This document shows, one piece after another, positions 1-12,185 of a stretch of 64,000 nucleotides of DNA (position 1 is the stretch's first letter; each line of letters opens with the position of its first letter). The notes beneath the pieces were generated by a model. The model was not told where the DNA came from. It did no database searches and saw only the letters and a program-made list of their open reading frames with translations. A program made the position numbers and the translations under genes. The stretch is from Holothuria scabra (lineage: Eukaryota; Echinodermata; Holothuroidea; Aspidochirotida; Holothuriidae): NCBI GenBank assembly GCA_037179385.1, contig CM074193.1, positions 39,092,846 to 39,156,845 on the forward strand. Direction: 5' to 3'.

Positions 1-355
1 AAACGTGTGTTCTATGGAAAAAAGACACCACGAGATAGGACACAGGGGTCTGTATGCAGGGCGGTCGCGACCGGGGAGTTGTGGAGGTGTCCTACCCCCC
101 CCCCCCCAAAAAAAAAAAAAGAAAATCCTTAGGGCGACGATTGTTGGAAAATCTTATATGCCAGTTTGTTCTCATACTCTGTCTAGAACGTTTTTTTTTT
201 CAAATACGCCTAAGTCGACTTTTCCAAGTAGATCAAGTGCCGAAGATTTTTCTCACTCAATCTAGCACAAATCCTTCATTAATTGCTAAAACTTTCGCGC
301 TCTCCTCGCGCTTCAGGTATTTAGAGGTCACTTATTGGTTTAAGTAACAACTCTC

Positions 356-392
356 TCAAGTCGGGCCAGCCGCGGCCTTTTCCCTCGTGCTT
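356..392 (-). repeat. Fragment of tRNA-derived SINE body
   Basis: The stretch reading TCAAGTCGGGCC then AGCCGCGGCCTTTTCCC closely matches the body of the SINE family seen at 45218-45448, 18753-18890 and elsewhere in this window. Only about 35 bases are recognisable and no tRNA head is visible. It lies just upstream of the truncated LINE. Confidence 0.4.
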
Positions 393-654
393 CCGACCCA
401 ATTCAATGGTCTCATTTATATCAATATTATACCTTCTGATATTATACCTGTAATTCAGCTCTTTCCACATGAAGATCCTGAAATTGGCAAATCTCTGGTC
501 TTTGTGGGCGAGCCTAGATTGGTGGTCATGCGTGTTAAAAATGCTGTCAAATAAAATATGTCAAATAAAATGGAATAATTTTGGTCACACATCAAGGCAG
601 CCTATAAAAATCAATTATACGTACCTCAGTTTCATATATTTTGTACGGGTAACT

Positions 655-1809
655 ACACTATGTGCAATTGATCTTAGCGCAGCGTTCGACACCGTTGACC
701 ATGATGTTTTGCTGACACTGTTGAAAAATCGATTTGGCATCTCTGGCAACGTTTTCTCATGGTTCCGAGCATATCTCAGACCAAGGCAATTCCGAGTGCG
801 TGTTGGTGAGACATACTCCGAACCTCGTGCGGTGGATTATTCTGTGCCGCAAGGTTCGGTGGTCGGTCCGCAATTATTTTCAGCTTATGCTAGCACACTA
901 GGTGATGTCGTCATGTCAGGGCATAACATCAGCCTCTATGGGTTTGCGGATGATCACGTCTTGAGTGATGAAATTGATTTGAATGATCCACTTGCAGAAA
1001 GAAGAAGTATCTCCGGTTTAGAGAAGTGCCTAAACTGTGTAAAAGAATGGATGGACTGTAACAGACTAAAAATGAACAATGACAAAACAGAGTTTATTAT
1101 TTTAGGGTCAAAAGTTCAAATTTCTAAATGTATTACAAAAGATCTGAATGTAAATGGATCACATGTTAAGAGAAGTGGGCGTATTAAATATCTTGGGGCG
1201 CATATTGATGAAAACTTATCTCTGAAAGAACACATAACTATCAAAGCACGAATTGCAGCACTTAATCTTCATCGAATTCGCATTATTAGAAATTATTTAG
1301 ATCATGATACCTGTCGTACTATTGTACATGCTCTTGTCATCTCACATTTAGATTACGCTAATGCAATATTAATGGGATTACCGGCATGTGATATAAACAC
1401 ATTACAATGTGTTCAAAATCGTGCCGCCAAATTAGTACTTCGTGAGGGTAAATTCGCCAGTGCTAAGGACTGTTTAAAATCTTTGCACTGGCTTCCAATT
1501 AATCAACGTATTAAGCATAAGGTACTATCTTTGGTATTCAAATCTCTCAATGGTGACGCTCCACAGTACTTAAAGAATTTACTGCATGAAGTCCCTGAAT
1601 CAAAGTACAGATTACGATCTAGAAACCAGGAGTCAATATCCCTTACTGTGCCCTTCACACGTAATTCCACATTTGCTGACAGATCTTTCTCCGTTTATGG
1701 TCCTAAGTTGTGGAATGCCCTTCCAGACAGCATTAAACGTAGTTCAAGTATTTCAATATTTAAAGCTAGGTTGAAAACGCACCTGTTTAAGGAAGCATTT
1801 GGTACTTAG
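655..1809 (+). pseudogene. 5'-truncated CR1/L2-type LINE reverse transcriptase
   Basis: This is the C-terminal part of a non-LTR retrotransposon ORF2, which copies element RNA into DNA at a nicked target. The open frame starts at 469, but LINE-like sequence begins only near 658, so the first ~63 codons are flanking DNA. RT motif A (IDLSAAFD) lies at residues 67-74 of that frame, the PQGS motif at 127-130, and the catalytic motif appears as FADD at 159-162 instead of the usual YADD. The C-terminal pattern ending FKARLKTHLF is typical of the CR1/L2/Rex1 group. The endonuclease and RT fingers are missing, yet about 1.15 kb downstream has no stop until 1809, so the copy is dead on arrival but not heavily decayed. 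The clade is assigned from motifs only. Confidence 0.85.
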
Positions 1810-1909
1810 TAAATTCTCTTTTTATTGTAAAGCGCCTCAGAAAACCTTTGGTTCTGGAGTGCGCTATATTAAGTATTATTTACATTTACATTACATTTAC
1901 ATTTACATG
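1810..1909 (+). repeat. LINE 3' tail: stem-loop and short tandem repeat
   Basis: Directly after the LINE stop codon, the sequence TGTAAAGCGCCT ... GTGCGCTATATTAAGT can pair through its GCGC segments. This is the usual 3'-UTR signature of CR1/L2-type elements. It ends in a short (ATTTAC)n array instead of poly(A), as expected for this group. It confirms that the 3' end of the copy is complete. Confidence 0.7.
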
Positions 1910-3880
1910 ATTTTTCCCTATGTAGTAGAATATCGTTCGAGCGGAATCTGCAAAACGTTGTGATTTTAACCAGATTGGTGTAACAACTGCCTGTTTAAAG
2001 ATTACACAGGCAAACAAGAGAGTACCCTGGTGAATAGAGACTTTTATCCCCCCGCCCCGAAAAAAATTAAATTCATACTGGTCGATGATAATATTCAATA
2101 CGGGCTACCCGACTACTATGATATAGATGCACTTGCGATAGATCCACGCAGCGGCAGAGTATTCTGCAATTGTGCCCCATTCTGAATTTCGGAATAAATT
2201 CGGGTAGACTGTAACAAGCTTCATATCTTCGGAATCTCTTGAATTTTTACTCGTCGAGTTTCTGGATAAATAACTTTCTAGCAGATTTGGAGTGGCTGAA
2301 AGTGGCTACCTTGGCGTGGATCAGTTTGCTCCTAGCGTCTGGCCTGTTTCTATCCAACTGTGGGATTTTTTCAATTTCTGGGGGTTCACAAATTTGTTCC
2401 AAAATCATAGTCAAATATTGTTGGAAGGAATTTGCACTTTGCACGGTCATTTCTGCCAGTCATTGGCCAGTGCAACAACCAAACCCATGTTGGGTCAATG
2501 CAGGCTCAAGGGTTGCAACCTCACCACTATTACCTCACAGGACCTCACTTAGATCTTGGGTAGAGTGGACATACCCAGTGGTGTACGAGACGGGGTAGGG
2601 TATCCCAAATTTCCGTAAAATCGGACAGGAATCTGGGAAAAAATCGAGCAGGAATTTTGAAAAAAATTGGGTCAGCCCATTTCGTTAAAATGTGATGGTT
2701 TTTTTAGAATATTCCTTAATGTGACCGAAATCTTGAAAAAATATGCCTTTAATATTTGAGAGAAACGTCAGATAGTGGCAAAAATATTTTCATGAAAAAC
2801 CAATTCAAGATTCAAAACAATTGCTACACCTTCGGACAGGGCAAAAAGCTATTTTTCGTGACTTTTACTTCACAGATAATCACAGTGCAATGCCCGAAAT
2901 TGTCGAAAATCCAATTCTTTCAAGCATTTGCCCGAAAATGGAAAAGTATAATAGTTAGGTTAACATTGTAACGAAAAATCAAACATAAAAAAATCGCCAC
3001 ACATTTGGGAAGCCTGTGGCTTAAACAGTTAAAAGAAACAATCATTCGTGAGCCTTCTTTTAAATCCTGTGTTACACAATACCCTAAATTCACTGTAAAC
3101 AATTACCATAGATTTACAAGTACAAAATATAAAGAGATTAATAAGGATTACAGAAAAGTTCTGGAAACTTATTACCAGAACTTTTATGTAATCGTTATGT
3201 TTCTCTTTGTTTATTTATTTATTTTTGTTCTGTAAATTTATAGCGATTTTGTACCATTTTTTACAGTGTGGCCGATTATTTTAACAGCTTCAAATCTTTG
3301 CCGCAAAACAGAAAACGCTATATTTAAGGCAAGCATTTCATGGAAAATAACAAAGATCTGCGACACATTTGGCAAGAATGTGAAAAAGGTTTTCATCATC
3401 CCCACTTCATACTGTAGTCTTGCAAAACTGCCCAAAATGGTCAAATATTCGGGCAAAGGCTAAAAAAGTTGGGACGTTTTCAATTGCCAAATTAGTTCAA
3501 TGGCCAGACAAGAGGGTGTTCAAGTGCCCAAGAGTTTGTCATTTATCCTTCTCTACAGCCAAATACGGGCAAAGAGAATGAAAATCGGGTAATTTGTTTT
3601 AAAACTTTAATGATGCAGAGTGAGAATGTCTTCCCATAAGTCTGCTTGAAAATTAAAATACACCTTGTAATGTTACATTTTTCAAAAGGTAAAATCATGT
3701 ATATAGTCGGAAGTTCGGGCATTCACACAACTTTATTAATATACATTGAATTTAGTCCCAATACCAAAAGAGTAATATTCATTACCATGTTTTCCATTCC
3801 GTTTTGTAGTTTTCCCCCGAAAATATGCAGGACCATTTCATCGATTGGTAGTGATACATTTTATTTGGTAATTTTCTGAT
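1910..3880. other. Non-coding, AT-rich, no gene recognised
   Basis: Only short open frames without recognisable domains are present. Variants of a motif like TTTGCCCGAAAATGG recur (about 2895-2940, 3440-3465, 3550-3570), suggesting decayed repeats. The sequence CCCAGTGGTGTA near 2576 resembles the inverse of TACGCCACTGG near 4874, so a degraded inverted-repeat element could span 2.58-4.88 kb. No target duplication was found. Confidence 0.35.
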
Positions 3881-4560
3881 CAAATAGCGACTGCTTAGAT
3901 CCCCTTGTAAGCCTGGGAAATGTCATTTTCGACTGTCTCGGGGGTCTGATTTTTCAAAATTTTCTGTTCGCTCCCCACCAACCAGTGGGGAAGCTCCCCG
4001 TAGGAAGTCTTCCTAGCAGAATTTTACTTTCAGGTGAACTTTTTTTGCAAACGGAACATCGAACTGCTTAGACCCCCTATGAGCATAGGAAATGACATTT
4101 TTTACTGTCTGAAGGGTCAAATTTTTTCAACAATTTCCTGTACGTTTCGCCCCAACATGTGGTGGTGCTCCACTTAGACCGCTTCAAAGCAGAATAGAAT
4201 TTAAGTTTCAAATGAACATTTTTTGCAAGTGGAAACTCAAAATAGCAACTGCTCAGATCCCTCTAAAAGCCCGGAAAATTCAATTTTCATCTATATGAGG
4301 GGTCGGATATTTCAAAATTTTCTGTACGCTTCGCGCCAATTAATGGTGGCGTTCCGCGTAGTCTCTTTTGGCTAAAATTTCAGTTTGGATAGAACGTTTC
4401 TGCAAGTGCAACTTAAAATATCGACTGTTTGGATCCCCTTTATAAGCCTGGGAAATGTCATTTTCGACTGTCTGAGAGGTACGAGCTTTCTAATTTTCTG
4501 GACGCTCCGCGCCAACTAGTGCTGGCGCTCAGCTTTGCCTGTCTTGCGGGAAGAATTAAA
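3880..4560. repeat. Tandem repeat, ~173-185-bp period, four monomers
   Basis: The anchor CTGCTTAGATCCCC and its variants begin at 3891, 4064, 4249 and 4425, giving spacings of 173, 185 and 176 bp. Each monomer continues with AAGCCTGGGAAATGTCATTTT, a GACTGTCTGAGGGGTC-like segment, TTTCAAAATTTTCTG and a CGCTCCGCGCCAAC-like segment. The copies differ from each other at many positions, so the array is old. Confidence 0.8.
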
Positions 4561-5227
4561 TTTTCGGGCAAATGTACTCTGCCCCCAAACTGAAATGCTC
4601 CCCTATGCCTATGGAAATACCTTACTGAGGAGTACACTGCTTGCATCATACAGCAGGATTCCGGATTTGCAATCCTATGATACATAGTTCAGCGGAGTAA
4701 TGAACTGAGCTAATCAGTATCTCAAAAGGTCGTTTGAATCTGGGAAAAATCACAAATTTTCCTCACCAGAATTGAAGACAATTGAACCTGGCAATTGCCA
4801 TTTCTAGCCTTCTGGTGGGTGTTGAAATTCAAAATTTTACAGCCCCCTTAAGCCCCCCAAGAAAAAATCCTAGCTACGCCACTGGTCCGATATTTTCACC
4901 ATCGTCTTTTAAGTTGTTTGAGAACCCAAAATTCAATTCTTTCAGTTTTTTACGTTCACAGAATCATAGATTGTAACGATTTTTTATTCAAAATTTAAAA
5001 GGAAAGGTTCTCCTCCCTCTACCTTGTTTGAGGGTCCCCTTATCTTTAGACCACTTTTTCCGGACCTATAACATGACGAAATATTTTTGGAAAGGCATTT
5101 TATCAAAAGTGTTTAAAGAGTGATCTTAGCTTAAATCAAGATCTACTAAATTTTGGTTTAGTTCATGAAGTTAGTTTTTGCAATTTTCTCACTTTTAATT
5201 GAGGGGAATATTTTTTGGCACACAAAA
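4561..5227. other. Non-coding repeat-derived spacer
   Basis: No gene is recognised. It includes AAATCCTAGCTACGCCACTGG near 4866-4886, which resembles the terminal sequence of the dispersed CAGTGGCGTAGCTAGG-type DNA elements common in animals. No convincing partner end with a target duplication was found. Confidence 0.35.
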
Positions 5228-5545
5228 ACTCAAAGTCACGACTGCTTAGGTTCTACTTACAAGCCTGGGAAATGCCATTCCCGGCTATCTGAGACCGCGA
5301 TTTTTCAAAATTTTCTGTACGCTCGGGGCTCCGCTTAGATACTCGTTCGGGCAGATGATCGACCTTCGGCGCGCCCTTCCCCCCTAACGGAAAATCCTAG
5401 ATCCGCTCCTGTAAAGTAACGACTGCTTAGAATTAACACCTCCCTGGAGTTACTTCAAGTCTTGAAAATGCAATTTCGGAAACACTGAGAGGTCGCGATC
5501 TTTCCATTTTTTTGTAGTCTCAGCGCTCAGCTAACTATCGTGGCG
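5228..5545. repeat. Two more monomers of the ~180-bp family
   Basis: CTGCTTAGG at 5242 and CTGCTTAGA at 5423 are 181 bp apart and are followed by the same downstream blocks as the 3.9-4.5 kb array (AAGCCTGGGAAATGCCATT, ACTGAGAGGTCGCGAT, TTTTCTGTACGCTC). The second copy is more diverged. The gap between the two clusters suggests one array later disrupted. Confidence 0.65.
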
Positions 5546-6550
5546 TTGTGATTTTTAAGGAAATGATTGCAAATTTTGGGCAGAGGATTAAATTTTTTGA
5601 CATCTGAAAAAATATACTTAAGCATACCTACCTACCTGAAAGAAGTGCAATTTTAACTTCAAAAGATGTAATTAGATTGCATCCAAGGTTAAGTCAAATG
5701 ATTAAAAGTCTCTTAAATGGGAGAGCTTTCCCCCTTTTCACTGCTCTCCAGGTCGCCAGACCCTGGAGATTTCCCTCAATACAAAAATCTTACCTACAAA
5801 CATGTACGGTACGACGAGGAGAGGGGATTGGAATGGTTCAAGGTGGTTGAATGGGCAATAGTCTAAGAGAGTTGAAGAACCGTACGTACCGTAAAGAAAA
5901 TTCCGTCAGAGCGATTGGCACACACTCCATGTGAAATTAATCCCTTCATTCTTAAAGTGATTGTAAGGGGCTGGGAACATCTCAAAATAGTGTCATTCTC
6001 CATTCTGTCCTTAGATTAACAATCCCCTCTTAGTTATTGGAGCTAAATACACAAATTGTGACTTCCGTAGGTGCTGGCTATATACCCACAATGCCATTTA
6101 CACAATGTTGAAATGACTTAATCTGGTAAATACTCTGACCCTGCCGGAGGATTTGGCCAATTGTCCTCCGGGAGCTGTGAATTGAACCACTTCGAGGATT
6201 TTTATAGGCCCTGGATCACACCGCGAATTAGGAACGTTCCGACTCATTTCGGCAGAATGGAAGACTAGTCAACCTTGCCCGGCCACCTCATCATGCCCCT
6301 CAATGATGAGCGGTCTGACTATTCTGAAACCTTTAAAAATCATTCATGGTGATAGACTTCAACAGATTGTTGAATTAAAGAAGGAAAACGTTTACGAGAA
6401 TGCCATTAAATATTCAGCTGTTTAGCTGACCAGAACGCTGATATTTTCCTTTTAATTTAAAGAAATAAGGTTCATGGAAGTAATTTTCAACCAGCTTTGA
6501 TCTTGGCACAGTACATACCTGACCATGATCGTCAGTTGGAATTTACACCA
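5546..6550. other. No gene or repeat recognised
   Basis: Only short open frames are present, with no splice-supported coding signal. A small hairpin is possible near 6143-6170 (CCGGAGGATTTGG ... CCTCCGG), with no known role. Confidence 0.3.
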
Positions 6551-6667
6551 TGGTAATATCTCAATCGGTGTTTTATACCCACCTTTCCCTTCTTGAGCAC
6601 CACCTTCTCCAGCGAAGGAAGAGATTAAAGTTATTAACAAAAGAAGTTTCTGATGCAGAACTGCCAT
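6551..6667 (-). CDS. Candidate first coding exon with signal peptide
   Basis: Reading the minus strand from ATG at 6667 gives about 40 residues that begin like a secretory signal peptide. A short MAVLHQK start is followed by the hydrophobic run LLLLITLISSF and small residues (AGEGGA) that would suit signal peptidase, then a polar tail ending near EILPW. A GTGTAA or GTAAAT donor-like site lies at about 6549-6552, where the frame would leave the exon. If real, the gene runs leftwards towards position 1 and encodes a secreted or membrane protein of unknown type. I found no second exon, and the ATG context is only moderate, so this could be chance. Confidence 0.25.
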
Positions 6668-8403
6668 TTTGAAACGATCCTTTCAAAGGTCGATCTTCTT
6701 GCCAAATGATGATATACATAACACATTAATCTTTTTAAGTTGCTGCAGAGTTCAAAGGTTAGCTCTATCGAATTCTTAACGTATGGAACCGAAAAGAATA
6801 CTGAGCTCCCACTATCATTAATTCACATTTTGTTTATCAGTACGTGGTAGTATGTCCTACCTGATATTTAAATAATGGATTTATTAAATGACAATTTAGA
6901 GATCAGAATGTCAGAAAATGTAAAAAATACTTCCACTCGTAGTGGTGAAGAAATTGGGAATTGAGGCTTGTCGACCTTTGGACGGAAAATTCGTATTTGG
7001 GTACTATGCCTACCGAGAAATTATAATTCTTGAAAACTAATCTCAGGCAACTTTGGAACTGACTTTAGCTGAAACTTTCTGGGACTGTCAACGGTGGATT
7101 AAGGGGACTTAGTGAAGGCAAATTTTACCAAAAGGAGTTGAAATTGGGGATATTGTCCCCCAAATTGTGGGCACTTTGCAACATGGTCATAATCTTTCTA
7201 CTCATCGAGCTTTGGGGACAAGAAATGCTGTTTTAAGAGAAAACTTAATGCCCTGCTTCTTTTGAGCAGGGAGCTGCTAGGGAAGGAGAAGTGCTGACTT
7301 AATCTGTCAGACAAAATGTACATGAAAATAATTAAATCCACTTCAAGCACCGAAATTTGATTGACAGACCACTTTGTTTTCATTGTTGGCTTTTGTTGAC
7401 TTTCCTTCTTAATAATGACCTCATCTTTTTCAAGTGCAGTAATCCTGTAACAAAGACCATTGTCGGGGTGTAGCTTTTAAAGATATCTGCTCAGCCTACA
7501 CATGTGAAACGTTTTCACAGTTTTTGTTTAAACTACTGTCAGTCACTTTTAAGTTGCACAATTCCAGCATTATTTTAATTTCTTTATTTAAAATTAGTAA
7601 ACCTGTTTGAAAACCAAAGGTAGTCTAAATTTCGATGATGATATTTCAAACAATTCCGGATTGTTTCTGAAAGCGAATAATGATTCTTTTCTTAAAAAAG
7701 TAATAAAGAAATACACTGTATCCTTTTTTTTAAAAAATGGCACTTCGCGGCACTAGTTGAAATAAATTTTGCTTTTTTTGACGGCTGGCAATGTAATACT
7801 AATGGAGGAAAACCATCCTAAGGGCTCTTTCAGATGTAGCAGACGTCGAAAACAATTAATTGTCTTCAACGCCATATCCAAATCCCTGTGAGTTTACAGG
7901 AATTTCATTACTCAGACAATGCAAAACGTTAGTGGCTGCTACGCACAAAGGAGAAGCATGCTTTGTTTCTCCTTCCCTCACAGTTCTCTATTTTGAGGAA
8001 GCGTTGCGTTGTTGTCTCCACGGGAGAAATCATTCCAATGTAGCTTAAGGCGGGCATTTGAATAGGCCTTTGTAAAATTTTGCTTTTAATTCCTTTATAA
8101 ATGTTTTGGGGATGGCTTATTCTTAAATCGTTTGAAATTTCAACTTGCTTCAAAGTAAAAAGTTTAAAACTTGCGTCATTCAAGCTGTACATAAGGTATT
8201 AATAAACAACAGGGGAACTCGGGGAGTCAGTGGGGAAGGCAGGACAGCGGTTGCCTCCGGAAAACATTGTGCCACCGATATTCCCAACCCTCAAATGAGA
8301 AATTGAGATTTTCAAACAAATCTCTCCTGCAGTCTACCAGATTCCGTGTATATTTGATTCTTCTTCGGACAAGAAAAGATAGTAATTTCTACTTCTTCAA
8401 ATG
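6668..8403. other. No gene or repeat recognised
   Basis: AT-rich non-coding sequence with short open frames only. CTCATCGAGCTTTGGGGACA near 7201 loosely resembles CTCGTCGAGTTTCTGGATAA near 2251, hinting at a shared decayed repeat. Confidence 0.25.
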
Positions 8404-8480
8404 AAAAACCGCCCAAAACACCTGGAAAATACCATTTCCGGCTGTCTGAGAGGTTGCTTTTTCAATATTTTCTGTAGACT
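8404..8480. repeat. Isolated partial monomer of the ~180-bp family
   Basis: CACCTGGAAAATACCATTTC followed by GGCTGTCTGAGAGGTTGC and TTTTCAATATTTTCTGTAGA matches the central part of the monomers at 3.9-5.5 kb. It shows that the family is dispersed as well as tandem. Confidence 0.6.
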
Positions 8481-10349
8481 CTGTTTCGTGTTTCCTTAAG
8501 AGAGTCACATTAAACTGCCAATCAACTGCTTTCTCTGCAGTTAATATCCCCGACCGTTTGTCAAATTGTCTGCCTGGTCCGCTCCTGGTAAAATTTTGTT
8601 ACCAGTAAAACTTTAGGCCCTACTTCCAGTTACCCAACCAATTTTAGGACCAGTTTTAAGTCAATTGAGACGACTTAACCTCACAAATACCCTATAATCC
8701 GAGGGTTTCCGATGGTTTCGCCCATGGAAACCCATTGGGAAATTGCCCCTGAACTCACTCAGGGGCCCTAAGGCGGACCCTGGATCCCAACTGTTATAGC
8801 CTCTCGTTTTGCATTCGGTGGCATGGTTTAATCGAACAGTGTCCTCCTGTAGATTTCTTGTGCCCCTTCAGTTCCCAGGAATGAAGAAAGTCTGGCAACA
8901 TCACTGAGGAACCAAACAGAAAAATGTCGCAGGAAGGAATAATTATGCTTTCGCCTCCCACTTTGTTTAAAGAATGAAAACTCACATTTGTTCCCTCAGT
9001 CTGCAAAATGTATTAACTCTTCCCCGTTTTCCATGATTGCGCAAATACTGCACCTAAACCGATAATCATGAAACATGTAATCACTTTCCAAACCAGCCGT
9101 TATTGATTTCCCCCAGTCAAACTGAAACGTCAAAAAGCAGCATTTTCTGTACTCAGTTGTTCGTTAGTTACAAAAAACTCATCTAATGACCCTTAAAAAT
9201 GCAAATAGTTTTTAATGGTTTTCCCGTGTCAGTCTTTAAACTATATGAAAACTTAACAGTATTTTCATTCATTGTTATGTGAAATAAATTAGCCATTGCA
9301 TTCTAAGGTCTCTCAATTATATTACCAAACAAGGAAAGTTAACGCCCTTTGTCATTGACCCGTCCTACGCACTGTCATCGTGGGTCAGGTTCGCCATACA
9401 GGCGCGTAGGAAGGATTGTGACGTGCGAGAGTGGTACTTTTGGGAGATTTCCATGGATCCAAATACAAAATGGAGAAACATGTGTCTCAAATTAATATAA
9501 TACATTTTCAATTAATCCCTTTTTGTCTTTAATGTTATTATTTTGTTTTACAAAACTGGGTCACGGGAGTCTAAAACCCCAGAATCACCCTCTTATCTAA
9601 GGGGCTTATTTTGACTCAAGAACGTCTTTAATTAATAGAATTGCATGTCTTAATTTCAAAACCCTTTCATTTAGACAGGCCAGTGCTACAAATCCGTTAA
9701 AAAAAAAAACCCTCAGATGGCAAAAAGTATCTGCCCGGTTTTCTCAGGTGTTTCTGGCGAAGGACAAGCGCCTAGTCATAATTTTGCCATGGAAGGATAG
9801 TTTCGAGTGTTACTTGAATGGGAAAATGTAAGGAGGGGGGAAGAATACAATTTTTTTAAGGTCTTCAGAATCCACAATTTTGCATTGTCTCAAAATCTGA
9901 ACGCAGTTATCAAGTTTCTTCGGTTTGTCCCATTACTTTTGTTTCCAAAAGGGACATAGAGATCAACACCCACTCACCCATCGACCAAATGAGGACTACA
10001 TAAGCAATGAAGTAGGTAGAACCATCACGTGACCCTTTACTGGAAAAGAGGCAGTGGACCGAAAAATGGAAGGTTATTTCTCGAGGTGTAGAAGTCCAAC
10101 AAATCAAATAAAATCTTCGATCTGTCACATGGGTGGCGGTTCTGAACAAAGTTCAGCCCCATTCGAGAACAGCCACTGGCCTATGATTCTATAAAACACT
10201 CCAGAAAACGTGATTAGCAATTAAGCACTTTATCACCCCAACTTTTTAAAAACATTAAAAAATAAAACAATTAAACGTCTCTAGATTGAAGCAAAATGTT
10301 TAGGGATTACACGTGTGTTTGACATCTTATCGTGTTTACAAAGTGGTGC
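8481..10349. other. No gene or repeat recognised
   Basis: Open frames of up to 79 codons occur on the minus strand (8794-9006, 9910-10149), but their translations show no recognisable domain, repeat or membrane pattern. I treat them as chance. Confidence 0.25.
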
Positions 10350-10495
10350 GTGTTTCGCACTGGCTTATTTTCCCTACTGTATAATCAGGCTTATGCTGAG
10401 CACCAAGCACAGTACAACGGCAGTAGGTTCAATTTGTAGGGTCTTTGATTTGACCCGGGAGGAGTCGAACTGCAGAAACCCGGTGGCAAGTCGGG
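10350..10495 (-). repeat. tRNA-derived SINE copy, partial
   Basis: On the minus strand this reads through a B-box-like AGTTCGACTCC (10459-10471 region) and then the body segments shared with the fuller copy at 45218-45448. Those include CCTACTGCCGTTGTACTGTG, a GAGCACCAAGC-like block and the GTAGGGAAAATAAGCCAGTG block. The 5' part of the tRNA head is degraded. Confidence 0.6.
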
Positions 10496-12155
10496 GTAAA
10501 ACGTCTGATCAAATATGTCATCAATGTAAATTACAATGAGTCCATCTTCCATTAGTTTTCGCACCCGGATCTCGTGATGTTGATTGGTTTAAAAACCAAT
10601 CGCAGTTGTTGAACACCGAGTTGGCCCACTTAACATTTTATCTTAGTATAAAAGATAATAAGCGCAGCTAAACACATCTCAGATTGGTTAGCTAGGTATA
10701 GATGATTGACAAATTACTTTCGACGACACATAATTGTTAACGAACCAGTAAACATCAACTACAAACAGCATGTTGAATATCAAATACAAAGGTCATCGGT
10801 ACCTGGTCCCCTCCTTTGGAATACATAATATATAACCAATGAGGTTAAACATCTAAACAATGGCCACCCAGAAAACAAACATTGAGTTTCTTTAACTTAA
10901 AGAAACAGTTTACAAAGTTAAATACTTTCTTTGACAGACAGTGTTGTTTTATAGTTATCATTGAACTATGAAAAACACAAACACGAGATCTTTACTATGA
11001 TTTTAATCGTTGTTTAAAGGTCACGGTGGTGTTTATTCTTTTGGATGTTTACTTTTATAATTAGACTTGTCCAGTAGCATATCATTTAACACCTAATAAA
11101 TAGCTTTTCAACAACACGATGCAACTTTTAGAGAACATCGTTTACACCATTCTTCTTTTTGACGGAGATGTTTTAGGGTATTCTGTCTACGGTACTACAT
11201 GTATCCTTGCTCATGGGTATTTTCGTACGCGACAATGGTGTTCTTGCAACCTTTGTGGTGGCGAGGATCGTAACAACTGTTTCCACATTTGTTGAGACAG
11301 TCAGAACAAATATATATATTTTTATTCTAATTACACAGCGCACTCTAAAAACAGTTGGGTAAGCAAGTTATACCCATAGCTTTGGGCCTCTCAATGAAAA
11401 GCCTCCGAAACTGTTAGATAAAGAATTACTAAACGTCGGACGTCAAAAGATGTGAATGTCCGGTGAGTTTTCACTAAGAAAATAGTAGTGATTTTGTTAC
11501 CAAGTAGTTCCTTACCTAATGTTTACAGGAGGTAACATACATACCCAACTGAGCAAACATTTGCTCCCAACTGTTTCTGTGCGTTTTGCTTCTAGACTCC
11601 ATTACGGGACTTAGGGCGATTCTCTGTATCCCCAGGGAGATGTTAACATCTCCATGGTATCCCTTACAGACCGCACAAGGCTTTTGTTTGTGGAAATCCC
11701 ACCTCCCATATCTGAAACAGAAAGCCGCCTTGTTCGTTATAACGATATAAAAGAGTAATATACATCAAATAAACAAAGACTGTAGCGCTTCTGGAACTAC
11801 GTACATTCAGTTGCGACCCCAGGATTTTAAAAGTGGGGAGGGGGGGGGCACATGGAGGGAAAAGAAGAGGTTGTGAACAAAAACTTTTTACAAGTCCGTC
11901 ATAGGGTCCCTATTGGGGTCAAGTGGCAATGCAGTGGTGGGGCTCCAGGGGCCAAGCAGCTGGTCGCCATGAAGTGTTAGCATAATCCTGGGTGCAAAAT
12001 TGAATCTCAGGATTGGTGAACTGCCGTTTAGGCGATCTTGAAACAAAAAAAAAATAAAAAGCAAGTATATTGTTCGTGGGGATTAAATTCCCAACTTAAA
12101 AATTCGCTCCGAGGCCCCTGTAACTTTGAATTATTTTAGCTCAAGGAGGTTATTT
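10496..12155. other. Non-coding; palindrome and MITE end only
   Basis: No gene is seen. A perfect palindrome with arms GTTTCTTTAA/TTAAAGAAAC lies at 10886-10906. CACTCTAAAAACAGTTGGGT at 11341 resembles the termini of the TA-flanked MITE at 15576-15770, but no matching opposite end is visible nearby. Confidence 0.3.
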
Positions 12156-12185
12156 AAGTCAGTCGGTCGGTCGGTCAGTCAGAGA
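12155..12185. repeat. Short (GGTC)n-like microsatellite
   Basis: The sequence AGTCAGTCGGTCGGTCGGTC followed by AGTCAGAG is an imperfect tetranucleotide run. Confidence 0.7.

Noticed and set aside
469..654. First 62 codons of the frame containing the CR1-type RT
   Set aside because: They show no LINE similarity and lie upstream of the truncation point. They are flanking DNA read in frame.
2575..4886. Large 2.3-kb transposon with CCAGTGG[CT]GTA ends
   Set aside because: The ends agree for only about ten bases and the flanks show no target duplication, so the pairing is not supported.
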